Origin: Modicisalibacter luteus DSM 23508 | GTDB taxonomy: Bacteria > Pseudomonadota > Gammaproteobacteria > Pseudomonadales > Halomonadaceae | DNA length: 64,000 bases | NCBI RefSeq assembly: GCF_000378505.1 | Contig: NZ_KB899989.1 | Span: 124,001-188,000 of the forward strand | Reading direction: 5' to 3' | Position numbers and translations under genes: made by a program | Shown: piece by piece, positions 17,656 to 29,343 of the stretch | Position numbering within the stretch: position 1 is the first letter of the stretch | How the letters are laid out: each line of letters begins with the position of its first letter | Notes under the pieces: model-generated | Told to the model about the DNA's origin: nothing | Seen by the model: the letters and a program-made list of their open reading frames with translations, nothing else | Database searches by the model: none

Positions 17656-18588
17656 TTATTTTTTAAATACGCCAAGAAGGCGATTATTTTCGATAACCAA
17701 TAAAGCAGAAATACTTTTTTTCTCCATAGCAAAAAGCGCATCTTCAACGCGAGTAGCAGGAGATACCTGAGCAGGATCGGTTGTCATGAAATCATGGGCT
17801 CTTTTTGCAAAAACCTCTTGCCCGTACTTTTCAATTGCGCGACGCACATCCCCATCTGTGATGATCCCCCAGCTCAACCCATGTGGAACAATAGCGATAC
17901 CTAGCCCCGATTGAGAAATAACCTTGATTACATCAAGAATTTCGGCGTCAACCGAGACAAGCGGCAGGTCGTCACAAACCATTTCGTGCTCTACCCGACT
18001 AAGAAGACGTCTCCCAAGCGAGCCACCAGGATGGAACCTGGCGAAATGCTCGGGCTTGAAATTTCGGGCTTTCATCAGTGTCACTGCAATAGCATCCCCC
18101 ATTGCAAGAGTAGCTGTTGTTGAGGATGTCGGCGCTAGCTGCAGTGGACAGGCTTCAGCATCAACACCAATATCTAAATGGCTGTAAGAGGCTTTGGCTA
18201 AAGTAGAGTTAGGATTACCTGTAAGAGAAATCAAAACATTTCGGTTGTCTTTTATAAAAGGGATTAGTTTAATGACTTCTTCAGTTTCACCTGAGTTAGA
18301 TATAGCTAAGAAAATGTCGTCTTTTGCAACCATACCCAAATCACCATGATAAGCCTCTGCAGGATGCATGAAAAAGCTAGGGGTTCCTGTGCTCGACAAA
18401 GTTGCCGCGATTTTTTTCCCGATTATGCCCGACTTTCCCATGCCACACACGACAACTCTTCCCTTAGACCTCAACATGACATCAACGGCTACTACGAAAG
18501 AATTGTCCAGTTTACTGGACACATTTACTAATGCGTTAGCTTCATTAATGAAAACTTTCTTTCCGACTTCTAAATGTTCGGCTTCCAT
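17656..18588 (-). CDS. kdsD: D-arabinose-5-phosphate isomerase (KdsD/KpsF), short C-terminus
   Basis: 310-aa isomerase converting ribulose-5-P to arabinose-5-P, the first step of Kdo synthesis. The SIS domain has GMGKSGIIGKKIAATLSSTG and the conserved HPAEAYHGDLG. Two CBS domains follow. The protein stops at NNRLLGVFKK, where family members normally continue with an HDLLRA-type ending, so the second CBS domain lacks its last strand and helix. Neither shifted frame across the A-run restores it. An AAGGA site lies 8 bases before ATG 18588. It is grouped with kdsC and kdsA, so it probably serves the surface polysaccharide rather than being the only cellular copy. Confidence 0.9.
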   Translation of the reverse strand: MEAEHLEVGKKVFINEANALVNVSSKLDNSFVVAVDVMLRSKGRVVVCGMGKSGIIGKKIAATLSSTGTPSFFMHPAEAYHGDLGMVAKDDIFLAISNSGETEEVIKLIPFIKDNRNVLISLTGNPNSTLAKASYSHLDIGVDAEACPLQLAPTSSTTATLAMGDAIAVTLMKARNFKPEHFARFHPGGSLGRRLLSRVEHEMVCDDLPLVSVDAEILDVIKVISQSGLGIAIVPHGLSWGIITDGDVRRAIEKYGQEVFAKRAHDFMTTDPAQVSPATRVEDALFAMEKKSISALLVIENNRLLGVFKK

Positions 18589-18674
18589 GGCATGATCCTT
18601 TGCTCATAAGGTAACTGGATTTCTATCGTAGAATTTCACTCAGTGATAACTGACACTCCATTACACCGATGAAT

Positions 18675-21148
<2,474 letters not shown>

Positions 21149-21320
21149 GTAATTTTCCTTAGACCACACTCAAAGCCTGCGTTTGATACTGAACTTTCAC
21201 GGCCCTTGTTTTCCATATGTTACGTTACGTGCTCAACTTATTATGGCGCGCATAAAACCGTTCAGTATATTTTATCCCCGCTATTATGCGTATCTAGCAC
21301 TTGTTTAAGGTAGCGCCAAG

Positions 21321-22589
21321 TCAGTTATGCAGTACATTACTTTCTATCACATCAGTTTTATCATGGCCCAATGTTTCCATATCTGCGCGTAAATAAATCC
21401 TCTCAATACTTTCTTTCGGGATGTTTCCTTCTGGTGAAAAGAAATCAGCAACAATCAAATAATTTTTCACATAGTTTTTCAGGCTCTCTCGATCAAATTT
21501 TTCGTAAAGTGATCTGCCAAAAAATATCACTTCTTTGCCGAGCAGCTTAGCCTCAAACCCAACTGTAGAATTAATTGTATATATACGAGCTGCATTTTCT
21601 ATTAACTCAAATGTGTTACGATAGCTTATGATAACCCTTCCTTGGTTTATCAAATCGCTAAGGCCTGAATACTCTTCTGGCGATCCAGCCGGGTGAGGCT
21701 TAACTATTACTGGCAAGTTTTCCAGCTCTACTATCTTGCGTATCGCCTCTACATTCCCAATTTTACTATTCAATATCAGCTGAGTATCATCATGGACTTG
21801 CCCAGGAAAAAAAACGAAATCCTTTATTAACTCCTTCTCCTCAAAGCGAGCCTGATGTTTTCTTTTCTTCACTCTAGCCTTGTTATCTTTCGACCTTTTT
21901 GAAAAGAACTTATATCCAAATGCCGTGGTAAACATGTAATCCAAGAGCAAACTCAAGTTTTTTTCAGATAAATTCTTTGCCTGGGGTATGCTGCTTGCGT
22001 TTCTCTTATCTTCGATATATTTATTTTTCCATTCTTCATAATTCATGTCTTCACTGTTGTTGCTAAAATTTCGCAAATAATCTTCGCCACAAATATTCAG
22101 CTTAGATCTGGAGTTAACACCCCAAGGGTCTACGAATATCCTATTATTAATGTTTGCAATCTCGAAATATAGCGTTTTCTTCTTCTCCTCGTTCCGTAGA
22201 AATGTGCACACTTCGCCTGCTACAGTCTGCCCGTTCCATACAAAAAGGTAGTCTATCTTCGTAAACTTAAACTCTAGACATCTGATTTCATTGACATAAT
22301 AACGAAACAAGGAAGCAGCTTCTTCGCTTGTTAATATACCCAGGGCCAACTCTCTAGTTTTTTGTAAATCAGGAACCGGGATAAAAAACTTACTTTTTTT
22401 ACTTAGCTTATGAATTAGCCGAGATGCTATCTTATTTTTTTTACACTTAATATATACAGAAGGCAAGTGTGTCAGAATTATATACTTTCTAGTTTTATCT
22501 AATTTAGAGAGCGATATAAAGAAATCAGCAGCCTTTCCATAATCAACCAAGCAGAGCGTAACATTCGTATTTCCCATGATGCGTCTCAC
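21321..22589 (-). CDS. Capsule-synthesis KpsS/KpsC-like protein, possible Kdo transferase
   Basis: 422-aa protein whose C-terminal half carries marks of the Capsule_synth family (KpsC/KpsS, retaining beta-Kdo transferases): FVFFPGQVHDDTQLI, VIVKPHPAGSPEEYSGL and TINSTVGFEAKLLGKEVIFFG. The N-terminal half is poorly recognisable and Lys-rich. It shares an operon with kdsA, kdsC and kdsD, which supports a role in placing Kdo in the polysaccharide. The start is probably GTG 22589, overlapping the stop of the upstream acyltransferase; ATG 22577 is an alternative. No partner KpsC or KpsMTED system is present here, so classical group-2 capsule assembly is not implied. Confidence 0.65.
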   Translation of the reverse strand: MRRIMGNTNVTLCLVDYGKAADFFISLSKLDKTRKYIILTHLPSVYIKCKKNKIASRLIHKLSKKSKFFIPVPDLQKTRELALGILTSEEAASLFRYYVNEIRCLEFKFTKIDYLFVWNGQTVAGEVCTFLRNEEKKKTLYFEIANINNRIFVDPWGVNSRSKLNICGEDYLRNFSNNSEDMNYEEWKNKYIEDKRNASSIPQAKNLSEKNLSLLLDYMFTTAFGYKFFSKRSKDNKARVKKRKHQARFEEKELIKDFVFFPGQVHDDTQLILNSKIGNVEAIRKIVELENLPVIVKPHPAGSPEEYSGLSDLINQGRVIISYRNTFELIENAARIYTINSTVGFEAKLLGKEVIFFGRSLYEKFDRESLKNYVKNYLIVADFFSPEGNIPKESIERIYLRADMETLGHDKTDVIESNVLHN

Positions 22590-23113
22590 TTTATTTTCTT
22601 TAACGTTCCTTCTTTCATCACATATACTCCGCTTACAAGGAGATCTTTCGTTACAACCGAATTAGCGCCTATAATCACTTCATCGATGATTTTCACTCCT
22701 TTCAGGACCGTGACATTAGTCCCTAACCAGCAGTTACTGCCAATCTCTACTGGTGCGATATCGAAAGCCTTATGCTTTACTACCCCATTGATTATTTTGT
22801 GGTCATGGTCATATATATTCACGTTATTTCCGAGCAAAGTTCCACTTCCTATAGCCACTCCACATAAGCAATTGATAGAGCTGTTTGAATTCATGAAAAC
22901 ATTATCGCCAATGCTTACTTTCCCACCGTCAGCCAATATAGTAACTCTACCTCTAGTGCTACATTTACCGAGACGAATACTTCCTTTGTTTCTCAACCTG
23001 ATTTTTATGCCGCTTTCGAATCTAGATAATGCATGAAAGGATAGATTGTTAAAGTTCAACAACCAAATAGCGTAAAAATACAACATGCCAATAAAGTAAG
23101 AAACCAGGCGCAT
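22586..23113 (-). CDS. Left-handed beta-helix acyltransferase (sugar O-acetyltransferase)
   Basis: 175-aa hexapeptide-repeat transferase, probably moving acetyl from acetyl-CoA to a sugar of the repeat unit. After a short hydrophobic N-terminus (VSYFIGMLYFYAIWLL) come hexapeptide coils (VSIGDNVFMNSNSSINC, VAIGSGTLLGNNVNIYDHDH, VEIGSNCWLGTNVTVLKGV, VIIGANSVVTKD). The His pair in YDHDH includes the expected catalytic His. ATG 23113 has AAAGG about 8 bases upstream. It overlaps the following gene by 4 bases or fewer. Similar to colanic-acid and LPS acetyltransferases; the substrate is unknown. Confidence 0.88.
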   Translation of the reverse strand: MRLVSYFIGMLYFYAIWLLNFNNLSFHALSRFESGIKIRLRNKGSIRLGKCSTRGRVTILADGGKVSIGDNVFMNSNSSINCLCGVAIGSGTLLGNNVNIYDHDHKIINGVVKHKAFDIAPVEIGSNCWLGTNVTVLKGVKIIDEVIIGANSVVTKDLLVSGVYVMKEGTLKKIK

Positions 23114-23149
23114 CACTTTAACCTTTGTATTATTTCGAGATCACGACAT

Positions 23150-24322
23150 CTAAGCTTCGCTTTTTATCTGGAAACTACCTTGCCATTCGTTACTATCCTC
23201 CTCTTGCAAAGCTAATTTATAAAAAGCGCAAAAGAAAATTAAGGCTAGCCAGAATGCAGCACTGAGTATCGAGAACTTAAATAACAATATGACCATGAAG
23301 GCATTGAAATACGCTATTTTCTGTTTAAACATCAGGTAAATTCCTAATATTATCAATACCGTACCCAAAACCCCAGCTGCGAAAAATAAATAAACAAAGG
23401 TTGAAGTATCTCGCGTGTGGTATCCTCTAAGCCCAGTGTCCCCGATAGGCTGCTTTTCATACCACAAAAAACCGCTTCCAAAAATATTTTTGATGCCTCC
23501 GCGCTGTTTAAACTCTTCAAATATCACCATTCTTGATTCTACAGCATTATAATCTACTGAATTTATAACTCTGTTTTCAAAAACTGTGTAGCCCAAGGGG
23601 AAAAATAGTATCACTCCTATTATAATTGCAATCTTCGCCAAATGATTTTTTTTGAACAGGAATAATGTGTATATTGTGCCTATTCCTACAATGACAAACG
23701 CAGCAACTGAAAATGTTAATACAGAAGTCACTATACCCAGTATTGACGCAAGCGTGTATCTCCCCTGATATATACTTAAAACTAATGCAACTGGATATAC
23801 CGTATAACTGTAAAAAGACGGTTCCGAAAATATGCCAGTCGCTCTAACGTCAATCACTTGACCTTGCAAGGCCAGAGTGTTAGCTAGCAGCCGAGCATCT
23901 TCTTCCCTAAAATAACTATCGAAATTAATCATATTCCCTGTCAGAAGATATATTCCTAATTGCGTAAAAAAGAATGTGCAATGCATATATAAAAAAGCTT
24001 TCGCCGCATAAAGTACGTCTTCTTTACTCAATAGCTTTGAATTTACCAGTATTAGGAATAAGTATACATAAAATATCATGCCCAAAAACTTTACGTAGTA
24101 TATTAAATGTATGTAGTTATAGGATGATATAAGCAGTACTAAGAAAGCTATTGAAATGCCAGATAACGTAAGTCCCAAGGGTGAAGTTAGTTTGTCTTTC
24201 CCTACCATGCCACACGCAAATATCAACGCAATTAAAAAGTAAGCAATCATGGCGGAGCGGTAGCTAAAGGTACTCGCACTAAAGAAAAACAAGCTTACAG
24301 CTAAAATTATTCTCTGCAGCAT
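23150..24322 (-). CDS. wzy: Wzy-like polysaccharide polymerase
   Basis: 390-aa integral membrane protein with about ten to twelve hydrophobic helices spread over its length. A larger extracytoplasmic loop (about residues 130-170) ends in RATGIFSEPSFYSYTVYPVAL, a pattern often seen in O-antigen polymerase proteins. Sequence similarity in this family is low, so the call rests on topology, the loop motif and context. It lies between glycosyltransferase and acetyltransferase genes in an operon with wcaJ, wza and wzc. Its job would be block polymerisation of lipid-linked repeat units at the periplasmic face. Confidence 0.75.
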   Translation of the reverse strand: MLQRIILAVSLFFFSASTFSYRSAMIAYFLIALIFACGMVGKDKLTSPLGLTLSGISIAFLVLLISSYNYIHLIYYVKFLGMIFYVYLFLILVNSKLLSKEDVLYAAKAFLYMHCTFFFTQLGIYLLTGNMINFDSYFREEDARLLANTLALQGQVIDVRATGIFSEPSFYSYTVYPVALVLSIYQGRYTLASILGIVTSVLTFSVAAFVIVGIGTIYTLFLFKKNHLAKIAIIIGVILFFPLGYTVFENRVINSVDYNAVESRMVIFEEFKQRGGIKNIFGSGFLWYEKQPIGDTGLRGYHTRDTSTFVYLFFAAGVLGTVLIILGIYLMFKQKIAYFNAFMVILLFKFSILSAAFWLALIFFCAFYKLALQEEDSNEWQGSFQIKSEA

Positions 24323-24334
24323 TTTTCGCCCCCC

Positions 24335-25219
24335 CTAAACCAGGTTTATTATTTTACTTATGATAAATTTTATATCTAACGCGTTTCCGAAGTAAAATAA
24401 ATTCCTAAACAATTCCTTCCTTGACTTTATAGACTTTGGCAATAAAACCCTAGTTCTATAATAAATCCTTGCCTCGGCAGACAAAAACTTTTTGTATTCT
24501 GTATAAAACTGCTTGGAAAATAAATAATCCAGGTTTCTGCTCACGTTGTCTGATAAAGACTGGTTCACATAAACGTGCCTTTCGGTCAGACAGTATGGGC
24601 TGAACTTAACACGCGGTTTCTTTCCACCTAACCGTAACAAAAAATCCCAGTCCTGATGTCCCCTGAGCTTCTCATTAAACAAATTATTTTTGGCCAATGA
24701 AGTTTTAACTACTAACGTAGATGTTTGCATCCCCCGTCCATTTTTTACGTTGGCAAACAGGTAATCACCAATAGACTCGCTTTCACCTATGCTTCTGCTA
24801 GGTGTAATCTTTCCTTTAACGCCATTAACGAAATTCACTATCGGTGAGTAAACCACATCTACGCCTTTATTGGCGAGTATAATATTATAGTCCTTTTCTA
24901 GCTTATTCTCCTTCCAAATATCATCTGAATCTAAAAACGCAATATATTCTCCCTGTGCCGCAGCGATCCCATGATTACGAGCCCCGCCGCCACCTACATT
25001 TTTTGTCAGGCAATGAACTTTTATTCTTTCATCATTTCTTACCTGGACCTCATGTTTCAACAATTCATTGAAAACATCGCCTGAACCGTCATCAACTATA
25101 ACCAATTCGAAATTTTCAAATGTCTGTGACAAAACCGAATCAAGCGTTTTTTTGAACTGATCGAATCGCTTATAAACGGGAATAATGACTGAAAAATACG
25201 GACGGTGTACATCTTTCAT
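24335..25219 (-). CDS. Glycosyltransferase family 2
   Basis: 294-aa GT-A-fold transferase. ATG 25219 (MKDVHRPYFSVIIPVYKR) is taken as the start because a GT2 domain begins a few residues in; an in-frame start at 25267 adds 16 unconserved residues. The nucleotide-binding opening SVIIPVYKR, the VDDGSGD motif and the DxD-type IAFLDSDDIW are present. RGHQDWDFLLRLG is the usual acceptor-side motif. The C-terminal 70 residues are basic. It probably adds a repeat-unit sugar from a UDP- or dTDP-donor on the cytoplasmic face. Confidence 0.87.
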   Translation of the reverse strand: MKDVHRPYFSVIIPVYKRFDQFKKTLDSVLSQTFENFELVIVDDGSGDVFNELLKHEVQVRNDERIKVHCLTKNVGGGGARNHGIAAAQGEYIAFLDSDDIWKENKLEKDYNIILANKGVDVVYSPIVNFVNGVKGKITPSRSIGESESIGDYLFANVKNGRGMQTSTLVVKTSLAKNNLFNEKLRGHQDWDFLLRLGGKKPRVKFSPYCLTERHVYVNQSLSDNVSRNLDYLFSKQFYTEYKKFLSAEARIYYRTRVLLPKSIKSRKELFRNLFYFGNALDIKFIISKIINLV

Positions 25220-25561
25220 GTTTGCTTCACCATGGATGGCGCCAAATTGACTCTTTGCGTATAACACCCGATCAGAATGGCAGTCGGCACCCTAGCGTTC
25301 ATGTTGTCTCAACCAGAATGGCTAGGTAGGTTCTGGCCATTCCTTTCGAAGTGTTGACGTTCGGTGCCAAGCCTTCCTACGTCTACTGGATAAGGGTTTG
25401 TACTGAGCTCTCTTCGCCAACCAGCCTCGATAACGCGTCTTGCTGGCAGGCTAGAGAACCCAGTACTCACGTTATAGATACAACCCTATTGCACATCGCT
25501 TCGTATGTGCTGTAAGCCCCTAACGACACGCTACGAGTTTCAACCTCCCTGCCGGTAAGAC
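25220..25561. other. Gap inside the polysaccharide operon with an imperfect inverted repeat
   Basis: About 340 bases between wzc and the GT2 gene with no credible coding sequence. Its base composition is more G+C-rich than the A+T-rich genes that follow. It contains the imperfect inverted repeat at 25393-25487 (separate entry) and a small hairpin GCACAT/ATGTGC at about 25491-25510. Confidence 0.6.
25393..25487. repeat. Imperfect inverted repeat, about 95 bases
   Basis: AGGGTTTGTA (25393-25402) is complementary, with one bulge, to TACAACCCT (25479-25487). Inside it GTACTG (25400-25405) pairs with CAGTAC (25461-25466) and CCAGC (25421-25425) with GCTGG (25442-25446). Together they form a long, interrupted stem-loop in the wzc-GT2 gap. 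It could be an RNA processing site, a mobile-element remnant or chance. Confidence 0.4.
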
Positions 25562-27847
25562 TCACTTGTAAGCGTAGTTGTAGTAACCGTAGCCGTACGC
25601 AGTAGCTGCCTTGCGCTCCATTGCGTTGAGAATTGCCCCTTTGACATTGACCCCCGCAGTTTCCAGGCGACGCCGCGCCAGTTCTATCTCTTTGACAGAG
25701 TTGAGCTGGAATCGCGCTACCAACAGCGTCGTGCTGACATGCTTACCAATAATTGCGGCATCCGTAACCGCCAGAACCGGCGGAGAGTCGATGATTACAA
25801 GGTCATAATGCTGGTCGACGAACTCGAGCAATTCTGTCAGGCGGGAGGTATTGAGTAATTCTGCAGGGTTGGGCGGAGCGGCACCCCGAGCGATATAGTG
25901 TAGATAGTCCATGCCTTCGGCAACACGGATCATGTCCACGGCTGACTGACGATCGCTGAGAATATCACTGAGGCCGCCATCGGGACGCGTGCCGAAAACG
26001 CTGTGCAGGTGTCCTTTGCGCATATCCCCATCAATTATCAGCACACGCTGCCCTGCCTGGGCACAGACTGCCGCCAGATTGACCGTCACGAAACTCTTGC
26101 CGATCCCGGGACTCGGTCCGGTCACTAGGATACGACTATCACTACTATCCAGCATGGCAAAGTGCAGACTAGTTCTAAGCCCACGCAAGGCCTCGACTGA
26201 CACATCGGCAGGATTGCGTTTGGCCAGTAACCCTGCCGTGATCGTATCGTTACGCCCGCTTTCGCGCCGGATGAACCTATTAAGCTTCTGTTGCTCTTCG
26301 GACAGCGGCACCGTGGCATAGACCGGCATATCAAGCTGCTCGAGTTCATCAGGCGTTTCAATGCCTCTATTCAAGGCTGCATGGAGCAGGACACCACCCA
26401 CAGACACCATGCCACCAAGCATCGTAGCCACTAGCACGATGAGTTGTTTAGCTGGAGCGACCGGCTCTGGAAGTACCTCGGCCATATCGAGGACACGTAC
26501 ATTACCGACGGTGCTCGCCTCAGCAATCTGCATCTCTTGCACCTTGTTCCGCAGCGCAACGTAAATTTCCTGGTTCACTTCTACGTCACGCTGCATGCGC
26601 AAGATTTCCTGCTGCGTCTGAGGCAGGCTGTTAACTTTGCTCTCGAGATTGACCATCTCTTTGTTCAACTGACTTTTCTTTTCCAGAAGCGCAGCATAGG
26701 TCGGGTGACTGGGCGTAAAGCGCCGTGAGATCTCCGCTTCCGCGAACTCCAGCTCATTCAGCTGAGATTCGAGATTGACCATCCGCTCCAGGATAGAGCT
26801 TGTTTCGATGGTTAGATCGATGCTGTCGCGTTCGGCCCGGTAGAGATTAAGCTTGTCCTCGGCAGCCCGTAGCTCATCGTGTACAGCTGGAACCTGGCTA
26901 TCCAGAAAGTCGAGACTCTTGCGTGCCTCTTCAGACTGGCGCTGAATATTTTGGGCGATGTAGATGTCGGCAATGGTACTCAGCGTTGTTCCGGCTCGCT
27001 CAGAATCCGGCCCAGTTAGTGTCCAGTTCAGAATGCCTGTCTCTTGGCCACGTTCGGTGATGGCCAGGTTATAGCGCAGATTATTGATGGCCTTGAGGCG
27101 GCGCAGATGTGTTAATTCGAAAGTTGCCCCGGGTGGCGCATTAATAGCTGCCACCGTCACGCTGACATCTCCATTCAGGAACTCGGAGTCTGTACCGACT
27201 CTCCCCTCACCCAGGCGCTGTTCCTGATAGATCAATGAATAACGTTGATCATCAATCACTTCCAGCGTGAATGTCGTATCCAGATACTTATCGGCGACCG
27301 GCATGGCCTTAACATCAATCGATTCGCCCGCCCATACATGCCCCCAATCGAGCGAAAACGCGGGCATTTCGACACCCAGCCAATCCAGGAACCCACTGAC
27401 TACTGGAAGGCTAGCCACTTTAGTGTGGTTCCACTCCGTTACGAAGGTTGGCCGCTCGATTCCTTTACGATTCAAAAAGTCTCCAACCAACGGAACCTGC
27501 TTGGGTTTCACCAGCAAATCGAGATTGAGGATATCCACAGCACGGCCAAGCACCATGCGGGAACGAATGATCTCTATTTCAGATTCTGAAGGAGGCTCCT
27601 TGCCTAAAAGGTTGGTGACTTCGTTGAGCGGGTTCATCTTCTGATCGTCTTCTATCTGTACCAGCGCATCCGCCTGGTAGATAGGCGTCGAAAGCAGCGT
27701 ATAGAGGACCCCGATGAGAGCGAAGGCAGACGTGACCGAGATGATCACCCATTTGTGGTCGATCAAGATACCGAACATACGAGCGAAGTCGATATCGCCA
27801 TTTCCCTGAGTCATATGATTGGAAGAAATATTCTGTCTCATGAGCAT
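25562..27847 (-). CDS. wzc: Wzc-type polysaccharide co-polymerase and tyrosine autokinase
   Basis: About 761-aa inner-membrane protein that controls chain length and works with Wza in export. A Wzz domain with the first transmembrane helix (about residues 32-54) is followed by a periplasmic coiled-coil region (about 300-440, with FTPSHPTYAALLEKKSQL) and a second helix (about 465-490). The cytoplasmic BY-kinase has Walker A GPSPGIGKS, Walker A' VLIIDGDMRKG and Walker B LVIIDSPPVLAVTDAA. The C-terminus YGYGYYNYAYK is the tyrosine cluster for autophosphorylation. The start could be ATG 27847 or 27841. A matching phosphatase (41506-41949) lies outside this operon. Confidence 0.94.
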   Translation of the reverse strand: MLMRQNISSNHMTQGNGDIDFARMFGILIDHKWVIISVTSAFALIGVLYTLLSTPIYQADALVQIEDDQKMNPLNEVTNLLGKEPPSESEIEIIRSRMVLGRAVDILNLDLLVKPKQVPLVGDFLNRKGIERPTFVTEWNHTKVASLPVVSGFLDWLGVEMPAFSLDWGHVWAGESIDVKAMPVADKYLDTTFTLEVIDDQRYSLIYQEQRLGEGRVGTDSEFLNGDVSVTVAAINAPPGATFELTHLRRLKAINNLRYNLAITERGQETGILNWTLTGPDSERAGTTLSTIADIYIAQNIQRQSEEARKSLDFLDSQVPAVHDELRAAEDKLNLYRAERDSIDLTIETSSILERMVNLESQLNELEFAEAEISRRFTPSHPTYAALLEKKSQLNKEMVNLESKVNSLPQTQQEILRMQRDVEVNQEIYVALRNKVQEMQIAEASTVGNVRVLDMAEVLPEPVAPAKQLIVLVATMLGGMVSVGGVLLHAALNRGIETPDELEQLDMPVYATVPLSEEQQKLNRFIRRESGRNDTITAGLLAKRNPADVSVEALRGLRTSLHFAMLDSSDSRILVTGPSPGIGKSFVTVNLAAVCAQAGQRVLIIDGDMRKGHLHSVFGTRPDGGLSDILSDRQSAVDMIRVAEGMDYLHYIARGAAPPNPAELLNTSRLTELLEFVDQHYDLVIIDSPPVLAVTDAAIIGKHVSTTLLVARFQLNSVKEIELARRRLETAGVNVKGAILNAMERKAATAYGYGYYNYAYK

Positions 27848-27992
27848 TACCAATAGGACGGGCGATTGGAATTGATAGCTAATGCAGTTGAGTGCTGCCC
27901 GACGTCAGCGGTGGTTTGCTCACTGACGCCGGGTTTTGCATTGCTTATAGGTATGAACTCAGGCCCGCGATTGTGGATTAGGCCAAATCAGG

Positions 27993-29156
27993 TCAAAGGT
28001 CTTGAATGTTCTCGTTGACTTCCGTCGCTTGGTAGATCGTAGTCAGAGACGGCAGCAGCAGGCGCAAGACGCGGTTCCAGCGAGCCAGCGGTGCAGCTGT
28101 GACATACACAACGTCGGTTGGCTCGAGCATGAACTGAGACCCGATCACGAAGGCCGCCGCATTGCTAGCATCCAACTGATAGACTGTCGCGTAGGTATCG
28201 CTGGGAACCGGGTTGCGACGTATCACGAAGATGCCGGAGGCGTTGGCGTTTCCTTCATCTATCCCGCCCGCCTGAGAAATAGCCGCCGTTAATGACAGGC
28301 GAGTATTGCCCATCGCAAGCGATGCAGGCTGATTAACCTGGCCCATGACGAAGACCTGCTGGTTGCCAACTTCCGGGACATGTAATACATCGCCGTCTTC
28401 AAGCAGTAGATTCTGCTTCAAATCACCATAAACCAGCATCTCGTAAACCGAGAGTGACGTGTCAGTGTTATCACGGGACAGTACGACCTCACGCCAATTT
28501 GCTGAATCGGTCAAGCCTCCCGCCTGGCTGATGGCGTCCAGTACGCGTAGGGGCACGTTGGTGATCGGGAATTGGCCCGGTGAGTTCACCTGCCCTGTCA
28601 CGTAGGCCTTTTGGGAATTGTAAGCTGCCACCTTCACATCCACTTGTGGCTCGGCAATAAAATCCGCCAGACGTCGCTGGATCTCGTTGCGCACGTCATG
28701 CACTGTGCGGCCCACAACGTTTACCTGACCGACATAGGGATAGAAGATAGTGCCATCGGAATGCACAACGTTGCCCGATTCCGCAGCGCTTCGCTCGCTA
28801 CCGGCGGGAATGGTCAGTTCAGGATGGTCATAGACGATGATGTTAAGCACGTCACCACGGCCTATGTAATAGTCATAGTCGGGCGTTGACTCAGCGGGCC
28901 TGCCGCTGTTGACAAGAGCCACATCCGCCGGATCTCGTGTCGTAGCATTCATTTCTTGAATCAGGTCAAGAGTGATGGGCTGGACATCGACATTGACCTC
29001 GCTCAAAGGATCGCTCTCGGCCTCGTAATCGATGTGTCCCCCTGGCGCTGCTGCGCAGGCAGACAGCCCCATCGCCAGTAAGACCCCCGCAGCAGGCATG
29101 CCCCATCGAGTACGGTTTTGCATTAGACGTGTTAGCATTTTTTTATTCGCTCTCAT
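27993..29156 (-). CDS. wza: Wza-type outer-membrane polysaccharide export lipoprotein
   Basis: 387-aa exporter. A lipoprotein signal peptide ends at the lipobox LSAC (Cys 34), so the protein is anchored in the outer membrane. The polysaccharide export domain (YYIGRGDVLNIIVYDHPELT ... ) and two SLBB-type domains (KAYVTGQVNSPGQFPITNVP and QQVFVMGQVNQPASLAMGN) follow, with an amphipathic C-terminal stretch that would form the outer-membrane helical pore. Length is close to E. coli Wza (379). It is first in the operon, downstream of the ops/JUMPstart site. The start could be ATG 29156 or the internal ATG at codon 7. Confidence 0.94.
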   Translation of the reverse strand: MRANKKMLTRLMQNRTRWGMPAAGVLLAMGLSACAAAPGGHIDYEAESDPLSEVNVDVQPITLDLIQEMNATTRDPADVALVNSGRPAESTPDYDYYIGRGDVLNIIVYDHPELTIPAGSERSAAESGNVVHSDGTIFYPYVGQVNVVGRTVHDVRNEIQRRLADFIAEPQVDVKVAAYNSQKAYVTGQVNSPGQFPITNVPLRVLDAISQAGGLTDSANWREVVLSRDNTDTSLSVYEMLVYGDLKQNLLLEDGDVLHVPEVGNQQVFVMGQVNQPASLAMGNTRLSLTAAISQAGGIDEGNANASGIFVIRRNPVPSDTYATVYQLDASNAAAFVIGSQFMLEPTDVVYVTAAPLARWNRVLRLLLPSLTTIYQATEVNENIQDL

Positions 29157-29218
29157 TCCAAGAAGAAGGAAGGCAATACAAGCAAGCCGTCAAATGGCAT
29201 GACTTGCATTACCAACAA

Positions 29219-29247
29219 GGCTTATCCATAAGCCACCTGGATAAAGC
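29219..29247 (-). promoter_or_regulatory. Two mutually exclusive stems in the wza leader
   Basis: GGCTTAT (29219-29225) can pair with ATAAGCC (29228-29234). Alternatively GCTTATCC (29220-29227) can pair with GGATAAAGC (29239-29247) with one bulged base. The two stems share bases, so only one can form. They lie between the ops site and wza. No U-tract follows, so attenuation is only a possibility. Confidence 0.35.
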
Positions 29248-29343
29248 CCCGCTTGCGATGCGCTTGTAGAAACAAGCGTTCTTTTCGGTTGTCTCTCAAT
29301 CAAGGTAGGTATCCTTACCGTTTTGTTGTTCCCTTGGATTTGC

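Noticed and set aside
25393-25487. Integron attC site
   Set aside because: The inverted repeat lacks the conserved RYYYAAC and GTTRRRY core sites and no integrase is nearby.
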